Part shown: positions 27,601 through 35,849 of the stretch, piece after piece
How the letters are laid out: the number at the start of each line of letters is the position of its first letter
Position numbering within the stretch: the first letter of the stretch is position 1
Source of the DNA: a virus
DNA: 41,960 nt
Virus record (IMG/VR): IMGVR_UViG_3300044642_000328
Coordinates: 1 to 41,960 of that record
Strand: one strand, 5' to 3'
Program-made: the position numbers and the translations under genes
Notes under the pieces: model-generated
The model's database searches: none
What the model saw: the letters and a program-made list of their open reading frames with translations, nothing else
What the model was told of the DNA's origin: nothing

Positions 27601-29400
27601 ATGACTAAAGATGTAGTCCATGGGATTAATGTCGATTATTCTAAAGATAATCTGTTCGATGAATTAGGTATTAAAAGATTAAAAGAAAGCTATATGAAGG
27701 ATGAGGAAGTATCTCCTCAAGAAAGATTTGCATATGTATCAGCCGCTTTTGGAAGTAATAAAAAACATTCTCAGCGCCTTTACGATTACGCCAGTAATCA
27801 TTGGCTCAGCTACAGTACTCCTATTCTTAGCTACGGTCGTAGCAAGCGCGGCTTACCTATCTCTTGCTTTCTACCGTATCTTGATGACAGCGCAGAAGGC
27901 CTTGTTAGTACATTATCAGAAGTAAATTGGCTCAGCATGCTGGGAGGAGGAGTTGGAATTGGCATTGGTATTCGTTCTTCTGATGATAAGTCTGTTGGTG
28001 TTATGCCTCATCTTCGCACCTATGACGCGTCATCGCTTGCTTATAGACAAGGTAGGACACGTCGTGGCTCATATGCTGCTTATTTGGACATTAGTCATCC
28101 TGATATCCTCATCTTTTTAGAGATGAGAAAACCAACAGGCGATCCTAATATGAGGACGCTTAATTTGCATCACGGCATTAATATCACTGACGACTTTATG
28201 GCGTTGGTTGAAAAATGTATGATAGATAAAGATGCAGATGATATATGGGAATTAAAAGACCCTCATTCAGGTGAAGTTCGTGATACTATCTCTGCCAGAG
28301 AATTATGGCAACGTATTATTGAAATGAGAATGCAGACAGGCGAACCATATCTACATTTTATTGATACAAGTAACAGAGCAATGCCGGAATTTCAGAAGAA
28401 GCTTGGTCTAAGTATTAAACAGTCTAATCTATGCTCTGAAATTATTTTACCTACAGACAAAGAACGTACTGCAGTATGTTGCCTATCATCTTTAAACTTA
28501 GAATATTATGATGAATGGAAAAACAATAAGTTATTCCTAAGAGATGTTGCTGAAATGCTAGACAATGTCCTGGAATATTTCATTAATAATGCACCCAAGG
28601 CAATTTCTAGGGCAATATACTCTGCTATTCGTGAGCGTTCTATTGGCATTGGTGCTTTAGGGTGGCATGCTTATTTGCAGAAAAATAATATACCATGGGA
28701 ATCTGCATTAGCTGTAGGCAGAAACAATCAAATCTTTAAACATATTAGACAAGGTTTAGATCATGCAAATATTGAATTGGGTAAAGAAAGAGGGGAAGCT
28801 CCGGATGCCGTTGGCACTGGGCGTCGTTTTAGCCATATGCTTGCTATTGCACCTAATGCAAGTTCAAGTATTATCATGGGTAATACTAGTCCCAGTATTG
28901 AACCTTTGCGTGCTAATGCTTATAGACAAGATACGTTATCGGGGTCAATGCTCAACAAAAATAAATGGCTAGATAGAATTATACAGAAACATGCTGAGAT
29001 TCATCCCGAAGGTTGGGCAGACGAGGTTTGGTCAAGCATCATTGCGAATGATGGTTCAGTTCAACATATAGAATGGTTAAGTGATTGGGAAAGAGATGTG
29101 TTTAAAACATCTATGGAAATAGATCAACGATGGGTTATTCAACATGCCGCAGATCGTCAACAATATATAGATCAAGCGCAGTCTGTTAATCTATTCTTTA
29201 GACCAGACTCTAATATTAAATACTTGCACGCTGTGCATTTTATGGCATGGAAAATGGGGTTGAAAACACTTTACTATTGCCGTTCTGAAAAGATCGGTAA
29301 AGCGGATAAAGTATCTAAAAAGATCGAACGAGAAGTCATCAAAGAACTTGATATGAAGGCCATGGTCGACGGTGATATTTGTATTGCGTGTGAGGGATAA
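27601..29400 (+). CDS. nrdA: Ribonucleotide reductase class I, large subunit
   Basis: This 599-residue protein reduces ribonucleotides to deoxyribonucleotides. Active-site residues: C89 (SCFL), N276-x-C278-x-E280 (NLCSEI; C278 is the thiyl-radical cysteine), C293/C294 (AVCCLSSLNL), the paired tyrosines of TLYYC for radical transfer, and C-terminal C594-x2-C597 (CIACEG) for reduction by thioredoxin. It is much shorter than E. coli NrdA and the N-terminal ATP-cone is absent, so dATP overall-activity control is probably lost. A good SD (GGAGAG) precedes ATG 27601. It heads an operon that ends with nrdB. Confidence 0.96.
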   Translation: MTKDVVHGINVDYSKDNLFDELGIKRLKESYMKDEEVSPQERFAYVSAAFGSNKKHSQRLYDYASNHWLSYSTPILSYGRSKRGLPISCFLPYLDDSAEGLVSTLSEVNWLSMLGGGVGIGIGIRSSDDKSVGVMPHLRTYDASSLAYRQGRTRRGSYAAYLDISHPDILIFLEMRKPTGDPNMRTLNLHHGINITDDFMALVEKCMIDKDADDIWELKDPHSGEVRDTISARELWQRIIEMRMQTGEPYLHFIDTSNRAMPEFQKKLGLSIKQSNLCSEIILPTDKERTAVCCLSSLNLEYYDEWKNNKLFLRDVAEMLDNVLEYFINNAPKAISRAIYSAIRERSIGIGALGWHAYLQKNNIPWESALAVGRNNQIFKHIRQGLDHANIELGKERGEAPDAVGTGRRFSHMLAIAPNASSSIIMGNTSPSIEPLRANAYRQDTLSGSMLNKNKWLDRIIQKHAEIHPEGWADEVWSSIIANDGSVQHIEWLSDWERDVFKTSMEIDQRWVIQHAADRQQYIDQAQSVNLFFRPDSNIKYLHAVHFMAWKMGLKTLYYCRSEKIGKADKVSKKIEREVIKELDMKAMVDGDICIACEG

Positions 29401-29724
29401 ATGATAACAATAACCGAATCAGCAAAAGAGAAAATTATTGATATAATGATAGATGAAAATGATCCATCATTATCTTTGAGAACTTTTGTCCAAGGTGGTG
29501 GGTGTTCTGGTTTTACTTATGGGTTCACGTTGGATAGTGTTAAAAATGAAGACGATTATGAATACGAGGTAGACCGTTTCAAAATATTTGTCGACAGTAT
29601 CAGTATGCAATATTTGAACGGAGCAACAATAGATTATAAGGAAGAACTTATGTCTAAGCAATTTGTAATTACTAATCCAAACGCAAAACACACCTGTGGT
29701 TGTGGTAGTAGTTTTACTGTATAA
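29401..29724 (+). CDS. A-type iron-sulfur carrier (IscA/ErpA-like)
   Basis: This 107-residue protein has the three conserved cysteines of the family: C35 (GGGCSG) and C99-x-C101 (HTCGCG). A-type carriers bind iron or Fe-S clusters and hand them to target enzymes. It starts directly at the nrdA stop, inside the RNR operon, so a role in iron supply to the NrdB diiron site is an attractive inference. Distinguishing IscA from ErpA or SufA is not possible here. Confidence 0.92.
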   Translation: MITITESAKEKIIDIMIDENDPSLSLRTFVQGGGCSGFTYGFTLDSVKNEDDYEYEVDRFKIFVDSISMQYLNGATIDYKEELMSKQFVITNPNAKHTCGCGSSFTV

Positions 29725-29730
29725 AAGAAT

Positions 29731-30372
29731 ATGGCACACTTAGTAGCAAATTTACCACCAATTCACGGTTGGATAAGAAGAGAATTCTTATATGACTTTG
29801 AAAAAGGTCACGGCGAATATGAACCTTGTATATGGATAACCTTAAAAAGTATCAGGGGCCAAGCATTTCGTATTGAGGCATATTTACCTAATTATGGTGC
29901 TTTGTATGATAAATTACCTTTACATGCTTTTGTATCTAGAACAGAAAATTTAGACGAAAGTAAATTTTTAGATTTAGACGCGCTTCAAATTTGGGATTGC
30001 TTTAGTTACGATTTTACAGTAATCCAAAAGTCATTTATGAGAAATTTAAGTTGTAAGTTCTATGCTAAGGATAAAAATTTTTACAGCGGAGACTATTTAT
30101 TTACTGTAGATCATTCCTCTCCTGATATGAATATCTTAGATACAAGTTATGCTGAATGGCCTGAAGATCACAAAAGTTTTAACTTTATACAATTGGACAA
30201 CGGTCAATATGCAGCACAGCCAAACAATCGTTGTCTATTTTTAGACGCAGCTAGCAATCCAAAAGAATTAAAATTCCCAGATTTTAGAGTATGCACAAAG
30301 AAATATGTTGTAGAAACAAACCCAAAATGGTTTTTGGGAGACAGTAACACAGTAATGTACGAAAAGGAATAA
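29731..30372 (+). CDS. Conserved hypothetical protein of phage RNR clusters
   Basis: This is a 213-residue protein. N-terminus LPPIHGWIRREFLYDFEKGHGEY recurs in marine T4-like phages, usually close to nrd and Fe-S carrier genes. It shows scattered conserved W, F and D residues (LQIWDCFSYDF, TSYAEWPEDH) but no recognised catalytic motif. No signal peptide. Function unknown; the steady neighbourhood suggests a link to nucleotide metabolism, but this is only contextual. Confidence 0.75.
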   Translation: MAHLVANLPPIHGWIRREFLYDFEKGHGEYEPCIWITLKSIRGQAFRIEAYLPNYGALYDKLPLHAFVSRTENLDESKFLDLDALQIWDCFSYDFTVIQKSFMRNLSCKFYAKDKNFYSGDYLFTVDHSSPDMNILDTSYAEWPEDHKSFNFIQLDNGQYAAQPNNRCLFLDAASNPKELKFPDFRVCTKKYVVETNPKWFLGDSNTVMYEKE

Positions 30373-30374
30373 AA

Positions 30375-30539
30375 ATGCCAGAACAATTTTTACACGAAAG
30401 ATATATCAGATATAAATGTAAATGCGGATGCGAACAACATTGTGGGCACAGTTGCTCTACTGAAGGTTGCAACTGTACAGAATGTGAATGTAAACAATGT
30501 TCCGACACTGATAAGAATATTGAAAAAGGATACAACTAA
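30375..30539 (+). CDS. Cysteine-rich miniprotein
   Basis: This is a 54-residue protein with 10 cysteines and two histidines between residues 15 and 42 (C15, 17, 19, 23, 27, 32, 34, 37, 39, 42; H22, H25), in the style of CKCGCEQHCGHSC. That density suggests metal binding (zinc or iron), perhaps metallothionein-like. It starts three bases after the previous stop and its stop overlaps the thioredoxin start (TAATG), so it is a coupled operon member. I do not recognise the family. Confidence 0.72.
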   Translation: MPEQFLHERYIRYKCKCGCEQHCGHSCSTEGCNCTECECKQCSDTDKNIEKGYN

Positions 30540-30790
30540 TGAAAAAGATTTTAAGATTTACGGCATCATGGTGTGGTCCTTGTAAAGCATTGGCAACAAA
30601 CCTAGAAAAAGCAGACATTAAAACTCCTATTGAAGTAATTGATGTGGATGAGAATAATGCTTTGGCCGCAGAATATGGCATTCGAGGTGTTCCAACTCTA
30701 ATTATGATTGACGAAAATATTGAGGTTAAAAGAATGTCAGGTAACAAAACTGTAGAAGAACTAAAAGAGTGGGTAGGCGATGGTAACTAA
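30539..30790 (+). CDS. Thioredoxin-like protein
   Basis: This 83-residue protein has the CGPC motif (C12-x2-C15 in TASWCGPCKA) and a cis-proline in GVPT (P52). It is shorter than bacterial thioredoxins, as usual for phage ones. It lies between nrdA and nrdB and overlaps nrdB by 11 bases. The natural role is to re-reduce the NrdA C-terminal cysteines. Glutaredoxin is less likely because of WCGPC. Confidence 0.9.
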   Translation: MKKILRFTASWCGPCKALATNLEKADIKTPIEVIDVDENNALAAEYGIRGVPTLIMIDENIEVKRMSGNKTVEELKEWVGDGN

Positions 30791-31772
30791 ACCTAAAAGC
30801 AGATTAACAGATAATAGAAATTCTTTTAAGCCTTTTAATTATCCATGGGCATATGATGCTTGGCTTAAACATGAACAAAGTCATTGGTTACACACCGAAG
30901 TACCAATGCTTGAAGATGTTAAGGATTGGAAAAAGAAATTAAATAAAGAAGAGAAAGAATTTTTAACTCACATCTTTAGATTCTTCACCCAAGGTGATAT
31001 TGACGTTGCTGGCGGCTATGTTAAAAATTATTTGCCTTATTTTCCGCAACCTGAAGTACGTATGATGTTGATGGGATTTGCTGCAAGAGAAGCTTTACAT
31101 ATTGCAGCATATAGTCATCTAATTGAAACATTAGGGTTGCCCGATACTACATACAATCAGTTTATGGAATATCAGGAGATGAAAGATAAACATGATTACG
31201 TACTTGACATTAGTTCTCGGAATGGTGACACTAGTTCTACTGCAACACACATCGCAGTCTTCTCAGCTTTTACAGAAGGTATGCAACTTTTTAGTTCTTT
31301 TATTATGTTGCTTAACTTTCCTAGAATGGGTAAAATGAAAGGTATGGGCCAGATTGTAACCTGGTCTATCGTTGACGAAACACAGCATGCAGAATCTATG
31401 ATTAAATTATTCCGAACATACGTAGAAGAAAACAAGGAGATATGGAATGATGAGCTCAAAGGGAAGATCTACACGATTGCGGAGAAAATGGTTGATTTGG
31501 AAGATAAGTTTATTGAACTGTCTTTCCGAACTGGCGCGATACAGGGCCTAACAGAAAACGATGTAAAGGAATATATTCGTTACATTGCTGATAGACGTCT
31601 AATTAGTCTTGGATTAAAAGGAATCTTTAAACGTAAAAAGAATCCTTTGCCGTGGGTCGAAGAAATGATTAATGCTCCAACGCATACTAATTTCTTTGAG
31701 AACAGAGCAACAGATTATGCCAAAGGTGCATTATCAGGTGATTGGCATGATGTTTGGGGAAGTGCTACATGA
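30780..31772 (+). CDS. nrdB: Ribonucleotide reductase class I, small subunit
   Basis: This 330-residue protein generates and holds the radical for NrdA. Ligand residues are visible: an acidic residue in TQGDIDV, E104 and H107 (REALH), E166 (FTEGMQ), E200 and H203 (DETQH). Y111 lies four residues after H107, the position of the radical tyrosine. The C-terminal tail is GDWHDVWG. It overlaps the thioredoxin gene and, by ATGA, the following Zn-finger gene. The radical type (class Ia against other subclasses) is not certain from sequence, but the tyrosine is present. Confidence 0.95.
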   Translation: MVTKPKSRLTDNRNSFKPFNYPWAYDAWLKHEQSHWLHTEVPMLEDVKDWKKKLNKEEKEFLTHIFRFFTQGDIDVAGGYVKNYLPYFPQPEVRMMLMGFAAREALHIAAYSHLIETLGLPDTTYNQFMEYQEMKDKHDYVLDISSRNGDTSSTATHIAVFSAFTEGMQLFSSFIMLLNFPRMGKMKGMGQIVTWSIVDETQHAESMIKLFRTYVEENKEIWNDELKGKIYTIAEKMVDLEDKFIELSFRTGAIQGLTENDVKEYIRYIADRRLISLGLKGIFKRKKNPLPWVEEMINAPTHTNFFENRATDYAKGALSGDWHDVWGSAT

Positions 31773-31948
31773 CAGAAGAAACTATATCATATGTGGATAA
31801 GCGCAGAGAAATTTGCGACAAATGCGAACATAAGAAAATTATAATCGGTGCGAAATTTTGTGAGGAATGTGGTTGTGCTATTTGGGGTAAGACTCTGATT
31901 AAGTTTCAATCATGTCCTAAAGGTAAATGGAATGCCGAAGAAAATTGA
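31769..31948 (+). CDS. Small zinc-finger protein
   Basis: This is a 59-residue protein from ATG 31769, overlapping the nrdB stop. Cysteines: C-x2-C (REICDKCE), C-x2-C-x-C (FCEECGC) and a late CP (SCPKGKW). The pattern 'IC.KC...G...C..CGC.....CP.GKW' is that of small phage zinc-binding proteins of unknown role. Overlaps dCMP deaminase by 17 bases. Confidence 0.75.
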   Translation: MTEETISYVDKRREICDKCEHKKIIIGAKFCEECGCAIWGKTLIKFQSCPKGKWNAEEN

Positions 31949-32399
31949 TCATGCACATATGAATGCGGCGGAGGGGTATGCTAAACTATCTCATGCTCGC
32001 AGATTGCAAGTTGGTGCTATTATAACTAAAGATGATAGAGTTATATCAATAGGATATAACGGCACACCTGCAGGTTGGGACAATAATTGTGAAGATGAAA
32101 TAGAAGAAAAATTCACATACGTTATTGATTATGGCGGTGAACAATATGAAGGCGCTAACATTAGTTTAAAGACTAAAGCTGAAGTTATACACGCCGAATC
32201 AAATGCTATAGGTAAATTAGCTCGTTCATCTGAATCAGGTGAAGGTGCAACGATGTATATTACCCATGCCCCTTGTTTTGATTGTGCTAAATTAATTCAT
32301 GTGGCGGGCATAAATAAAGTATTCTATCGCAATCAGTATAGAAACACAGATGGCATAGACTTTTTAAATAAATGTAATATTGAAGTGGAGTTAATATGA
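31932..32399 (+). CDS. dCMP deaminase
   Basis: This 155-residue protein converts dCMP to dUMP, the substrate of ThyX. Zinc and catalytic residues: H87-A-E89 (VIHAESNA) and C115-x2-C118 (APCFDCAK). It also has SIGYNGTP, typical of the family. Overlaps both neighbours (17 bases before, ATGA after), inside the nucleotide operon. Confidence 0.93.
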   Translation: MPKKIDHAHMNAAEGYAKLSHARRLQVGAIITKDDRVISIGYNGTPAGWDNNCEDEIEEKFTYVIDYGGEQYEGANISLKTKAEVIHAESNAIGKLARSSESGEGATMYITHAPCFDCAKLIHVAGINKVFYRNQYRNTDGIDFLNKCNIEVELI

Positions 32400-32896
32400 G
32401 TAAATTAAATGCTAAAAGAATTGGAATAACTTGCAGTTCGTTTGATCTTTTCCACGCAGGCCATGTGGTCATGCTTGAAGAAGCAAAACGACAGTGTGAT
32501 TACTTAATTGCAGCAATACAATCTGATCCAACGATTGATAGGGAAACAAAAAATAAACCTGTTCAGTCTATTATCGAAAGACAGATTCAAGTATCAGCTT
32601 GCAAGCACGTAGATGAAATTATCGTTTACACAACAGAAAAAGAGTTAGAAGATATTCTAATGGCTTTGCCTATTGATGTTCGTATTCTTGGTGAAGAATA
32701 TAGAGATACAGAATTTACAGGTAAAGAGATTTGTATGAAACGAGGAATCGAGTTGTATTTTAATAAAAGAGATCATTTCTTTAGTTCATCGGATTTAAGA
32801 ACTAGAGTATATGATGCAGAAGCTAAGAAAAGGGGAATTACATGGCAAGGAAACAACATTACGAATGTGTCGAGTGTGATGCCGTCTTCAAGATAA
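32396..32896 (+). CDS. Cytidylyltransferase-like protein (TagD/RfaE family)
   Basis: This 166-residue protein has the HxGH motif (FDLFHAGH; H20, H23) and a later FSSSDLRTR segment corresponding to the second nucleotide-binding motif. The family transfers CMP or AMP to small phosphorylated substrates such as glycerol-3-phosphate; the substrate here is unknown. It starts on the dCMP deaminase stop and its last 55 bases overlap the next gene. Could modify nucleotides, lipids or host surface precursors. Confidence 0.8.
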   Translation: MSKLNAKRIGITCSSFDLFHAGHVVMLEEAKRQCDYLIAAIQSDPTIDRETKNKPVQSIIERQIQVSACKHVDEIIVYTTEKELEDILMALPIDVRILGEEYRDTEFTGKEICMKRGIELYFNKRDHFFSSSDLRTRVYDAEAKKRGITWQGNNITNVSSVMPSSR

Positions 32897-33021
32897 ATTA
32901 CGACTTAGATGATAAGTATTACAAAGTAGAATTCTGTCCATTCTGCGGTGCTGGTATGGATGAAGATCAGCATGACCAACAATACGAAGACCTCGACAAC
33001 GAAGACGAAGACCTGTCCTAA
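32842..33021 (+). CDS. Zinc-ribbon miniprotein in an overlapping frame
   Basis: This 59-residue protein has two C-x2-C pairs (YECVECDA and FCPFCGAG) and a very acidic C-terminus (EDLDNEDEDLS). It overlaps the cytidylyltransferase by 55 bases and the following zinc-finger gene by about 50. Comparable small zinc-ribbon proteins with acidic tails are common in marine T4-like phages. Possibly a transcription or replication accessory; unknown. Confidence 0.7.
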   Translation: MARKQHYECVECDAVFKINYDLDDKYYKVEFCPFCGAGMDEDQHDQQYEDLDNEDEDLS

Positions 33022-33337
33022 ATGTGAGACAGAACATAAGAAGCCCGGGAAGTTTTGCTCTCGGGCTTGTGCCAATTCAAGGCAATGGACAGAAGAACAT
33101 AAACAAGTGTTCTCAGAAAAGCAAAAAGAATATATGGCTCGCGACGAGTCAGAATATCACAGATATAAGAAATCTATACAAACAACAATGCTTCACAAAA
33201 CTGGTGCTATGGGCAACGGCCTAGCAACAGAACGAGCTGAAGATGTAATGACAGATCCCGAAGATTATTTCCTTGTCCCGCCCCGAGATGATGGAGATAA
33301 GTTCGTAGAAGGCGGAGATGTATGGGAGATTATGTAA
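32972..33337 (+). CDS. Zinc-finger protein, possible homing-endonuclease fragment
   Basis: This is a 121-residue protein from ATG 32972 (MTNNTKTS); 32960 and GTG 32948 are alternatives. Cysteines in CPKCETEHKKPGKFCSRACANS form the zinc finger that normally opens HNH/NUMOD homing endonucleases in phages. No HNH catalytic motif is visible after it, so it is either a small DNA-binding protein or a remnant. It ends with a charged C-terminus. Confidence 0.65.
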   Translation: MTNNTKTSTTKTKTCPKCETEHKKPGKFCSRACANSRQWTEEHKQVFSEKQKEYMARDESEYHRYKKSIQTTMLHKTGAMGNGLATERAEDVMTDPEDYFLVPPRDDGDKFVEGGDVWEIM

Positions 33338-33345
33338 TATAAATA
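33338..33345 (+). promoter_or_regulatory. T4 late promoter box, TATAAATA
   Basis: Exact T4 late core TATAAATA followed by C, 22 bases upstream of ATG 33368. It overlaps the end of the nucleotide-metabolism operon and heads the second structural block. Confidence 0.7.
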
Positions 33346-33367
33346 CTAATTTAGAATTGGTATTTAG

Positions 33368-33766
33368 ATGTGGTTATATAAAGATTCTCCATTCGAGATT
33401 GTTCCAGAAGATGCTTACGGTTATGTTTATTTGATAACTAACACTGTTACCGGTCGTAAGTATATAGGTAAAAAGTTATTCTGGTTCAAACGAACTAAAG
33501 TAGTCAAGGGCAAGAAAAAAAGACTAAAGATAGAATCTGATTGGCGAGACTATTGGTCATCGTCAGATGAAGTTAAAGCAGATGTTGAAGCAAACGGTGC
33601 TGATAAATTTATAAGAGAAATACTTCATATTTGCCCCAATAAAGGTTTATGTAATTATTTAGAAGCCAGAGAACAAATGGATCGACGGGTTCTAGAAACT
33701 GATGATTACTACAACGGTCAAGTTCAATGTCGAGTTCATAAAACTCATATAAAGAATTTAAAATAA
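33368..33766 (+). CDS. GIY-YIG nuclease-like protein (Seg-like)
   Basis: This 132-residue protein has a GIY-YIG core at residues 17-36 (YGYVYLITNTVTGRKYIGKK), then basic stretches (KVVKGKKKRLKIESDWRDYW) and the expected Glu in LEAREQMDRRVL. It resembles the small Seg-like proteins of T4-like phages. Whether it is a homing endonuclease or a resolvase-like nuclease is unclear. A perfect TATAAATA box lies upstream. Confidence 0.8.
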   Translation: MWLYKDSPFEIVPEDAYGYVYLITNTVTGRKYIGKKLFWFKRTKVVKGKKKRLKIESDWRDYWSSSDEVKADVEANGADKFIREILHICPNKGLCNYLEAREQMDRRVLETDDYYNGQVQCRVHKTHIKNLK

Positions 33767-33783
33767 AGTTTACAAGGATATAT

Positions 33784-34512
33784 ATGCAAATAACTGGTGG
33801 ATTATCGATAGTGGGAGGAACAACAATAATAAACCCCGTTGTAATTTTATCATTATTAAGCGGTGATGCCAATGTTAGTATTGGCACAACAGTAGAATGG
33901 TCATCTAATACTTGGCTGTATCTTGCAGAAGGACAATCAAATGTAGCTGCTCAAGATTATACAACAGATACAAATAATATAGTTTGGCAATTGTTTTATG
34001 CTCACAAATCTATCAAATTGCCGGTCAGTCAAGGCAACGTAGATTACGTAGGTGGCGGCGGCGCAAGATGGAGCACTATTACAAGGAACGATGGCGCTAA
34101 TGAAATAACTTTATATGGAGCAATAGGCGGCGAAGGCGCAAATAAAACAAATTTTAAATCCAACACCGATACTGTTATAGCTACTGCCAATTATTTAGTT
34201 TATCCTCTGGCAAATGCTGCAGCATTATATCCAGGTAATATAACAACACAATTTATTGTTCCGGAAAATAGATTTTTTATGTTAGGTTTTTCAAGCGGAC
34301 CTTTCTTTAAAAATTATAGAAGAACTGCAAATAATTATACCGCAGTTAATGGCGGAATGCCGATATTTACCGTTTTAAATGAAGTATATTCTGGCAATTG
34401 GCCCACTGGACCAATTAGAGGAATACCTAATTTATTTGGGGGCAACACCACAAACTTTACCAAATTAACAAGTAACATTTTATTATCTGCAGTTAAATTT
34501 GAAGTAGTATGA
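33784..34512 (+). CDS. Putative virion protein, unknown fold
   Basis: This 242-residue protein is beta-rich and has no charge bias (MQITGGLSIVGGTTIINPV; VEWSSNTWLYLAEGQ; NRFFMLGFSSGPFFKNYRR). The opening MQITGGxSIxGG is typical of marine phage structural proteins that often start with such a strand. AAGGA precedes the ATG. It overlaps the membrane protein by four bases. Late expression from 33338 is likely. Confidence 0.6.
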   Translation: MQITGGLSIVGGTTIINPVVILSLLSGDANVSIGTTVEWSSNTWLYLAEGQSNVAAQDYTTDTNNIVWQLFYAHKSIKLPVSQGNVDYVGGGGARWSTITRNDGANEITLYGAIGGEGANKTNFKSNTDTVIATANYLVYPLANAAALYPGNITTQFIVPENRFFMLGFSSGPFFKNYRRTANNYTAVNGGMPIFTVLNEVYSGNWPTGPIRGIPNLFGGNTTNFTKLTSNILLSAVKFEVV

Positions 34513-35264
34513 TCTTTGCAATAATTTTATTATTAACAGCTTTAGCAATTTCAGGTATAGCAGGATATTTTTCAATCATAGGATTGGCACATATATTCTC
34601 AGCTAATCCTATGCCTATTATAGTAATGGGTTGTTTTCTTGAAATAGGCAAATTGGTAACAGCTTCATTTGTATATAGACAATGGGATAAGATTAATTTT
34701 ATAATGAAGACGTACTTTGTCTCCAGTGTAGTTATATTATCAATTATCACATCACTTGGTATATTTGGATACTTATCAAAATCCTACACATCTGATTCTG
34801 CTGCAATATATGATAGTGAGACTAAATTAAGTACCACACAAAGTCTAATAGAAATTGAAAAGAAGAGATTAGATAATCTAATGCAGCAACAAGCAAAACG
34901 AGATCTACCGAATAAACGAATAGAACTAGATATTAAAGAATCTCAGAATAAAATATCTGAGCTGACGAAAGAAATGGGTGTTGTCCAAAAGGATAAGAAC
35001 AAACAGAACTCCGAGATAGGCCCTATACGTTATATTTCGGAATTGGTTTATCAGAAAAATGATATGGGTACGATTGATAGGGCGGTTCGTTTAATAATTA
35101 TATCATTGATGTTTGTATTCGATCCGTTGGCTATTTTATTAGTTGTTGCAGCCAATATGCTATTAAAGGCAGAAAAGCGAAAAAACAGGCCAAAAATGTC
35201 AAAATATTCGATAGAAATTGATAAAAGTGACGTTTTTAACATCAAAAATAAAGACTTAAGCTGA
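34509..35264 (+). CDS. Membrane protein with internal coiled coil
   Basis: This is a 251-residue protein. N-terminal spans at about 3-24, 34-53 and 69-89, a central coiled coil (about 105-165; LIEIEKKRLDNLMQQQ) and a further span near 193-215 (FVFDPLAILLVVAANM). Such proteins, with conserved IMG.LE.GKL and DPLA.LL..AAN motifs, are common in marine T4-like phages; function unknown. A cell-envelope role in superinfection exclusion or lysis is possible but not shown. Confidence 0.75.
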   Translation: MIFAIILLLTALAISGIAGYFSIIGLAHIFSANPMPIIVMGCFLEIGKLVTASFVYRQWDKINFIMKTYFVSSVVILSIITSLGIFGYLSKSYTSDSAAIYDSETKLSTTQSLIEIEKKRLDNLMQQQAKRDLPNKRIELDIKESQNKISELTKEMGVVQKDKNKQNSEIGPIRYISELVYQKNDMGTIDRAVRLIIISLMFVFDPLAILLVVAANMLLKAEKRKNRPKMSKYSIEIDKSDVFNIKNKDLS

Positions 35265-35272
35265 TATAAATA
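35265..35272 (+). promoter_or_regulatory. T4 late promoter box, TATAAATA
   Basis: Exact TATAAATA, 27 bases upstream of ATG 35292, with GGAGA as ribosome-binding site. It should drive the four structural genes that follow. Confidence 0.75.
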
Positions 35273-35291
35273 TATAGAAATCGGAGAAATT

Positions 35292-35471
35292 ATGCCATTA
35301 ACAAGAATTAAAACATCTGGACTAACAGCAAATGTTGTATATCAATCTATCGTTGCTGGTACTGGTATAACAGTTACTGCTAATAGTGCTACACAGGTAG
35401 TTATTTCATCTAGCGGCGGTGGCGGCAATAATGCAAGAACAACAGGATACAGTCTAGTATTCGGAGGATAA
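35292..35471 (+). CDS. Small fibre-like structural protein
   Basis: This 59-residue protein starts MPLTRIKTSGL, an N-terminus seen in marine phage fibre and tail proteins, with a short beta-rich part (TGITVTANSATQVVISS) and a GGGG turn. It has its own SD (GGAGA) and late promoter, so it is a real gene in spite of its small size. It may be an adaptor to the tail; inferred. Confidence 0.7.
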   Translation: MPLTRIKTSGLTANVVYQSIVAGTGITVTANSATQVVISSSGGGGNNARTTGYSLVFGG

Positions 35472-35477
35472 TAACAA

Positions 35478-35849
35478 ATGGCATCACCAAATTTAATTAG
35501 CGCAAATTTAATTATAGGAAAAACTTCTGGTATATTACTTTCCAATACTAACGAAATAAGTGTATTGGAAAATCCTACAAGTTCCGGTAAATGTTTAAAA
35601 ATTAATACGTTAAATTTAGCTAACTACGGAAGTTCCGCAACAGCTGTTACTGTTAATTTTCATAATGCAACTGGGTTAGGTGGTAGCAGTTTTGCCATTA
35701 CCGGTAATGTTTCAGTTCCACCTTCATCTACTATGAATATTATAGATAAAACCAGTCAATATTATTTAGATGAGAACACAAGCATAGGAGCGAAAGCAGG
35801 CAGCGCAGGAAATATTGTGGTTACTGTTAGTTATGAGGAAATAAGCTAA
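35478..35849 (+). CDS. Small beta-rich tail protein
   Basis: This 123-residue protein has the conserved start MASPNLISANLIIGKT and end VTVSYEEIS, with SVPPSSTMNIIDK in the middle. This protein type is frequent in marine phages and is found near tail and glycine-rich proteins; presumed virion component. It abuts the next gene, whose ATG follows the stop directly. Confidence 0.75.
   Translation: MASPNLISANLIIGKTSGILLSNTNEISVLENPTSSGKCLKINTLNLANYGSSATAVTVNFHNATGLGGSSFAITGNVSVPPSSTMNIIDKTSQYYLDENTSIGAKAGSAGNIVVTVSYEEIS

Noticed and set aside
34680-34701. TAGACA-N18-TATAAT in the membrane-protein gene
   Set aside because: Mismatch and 18-bp spacing in AT-rich coding DNA; not distinguishable from chance.
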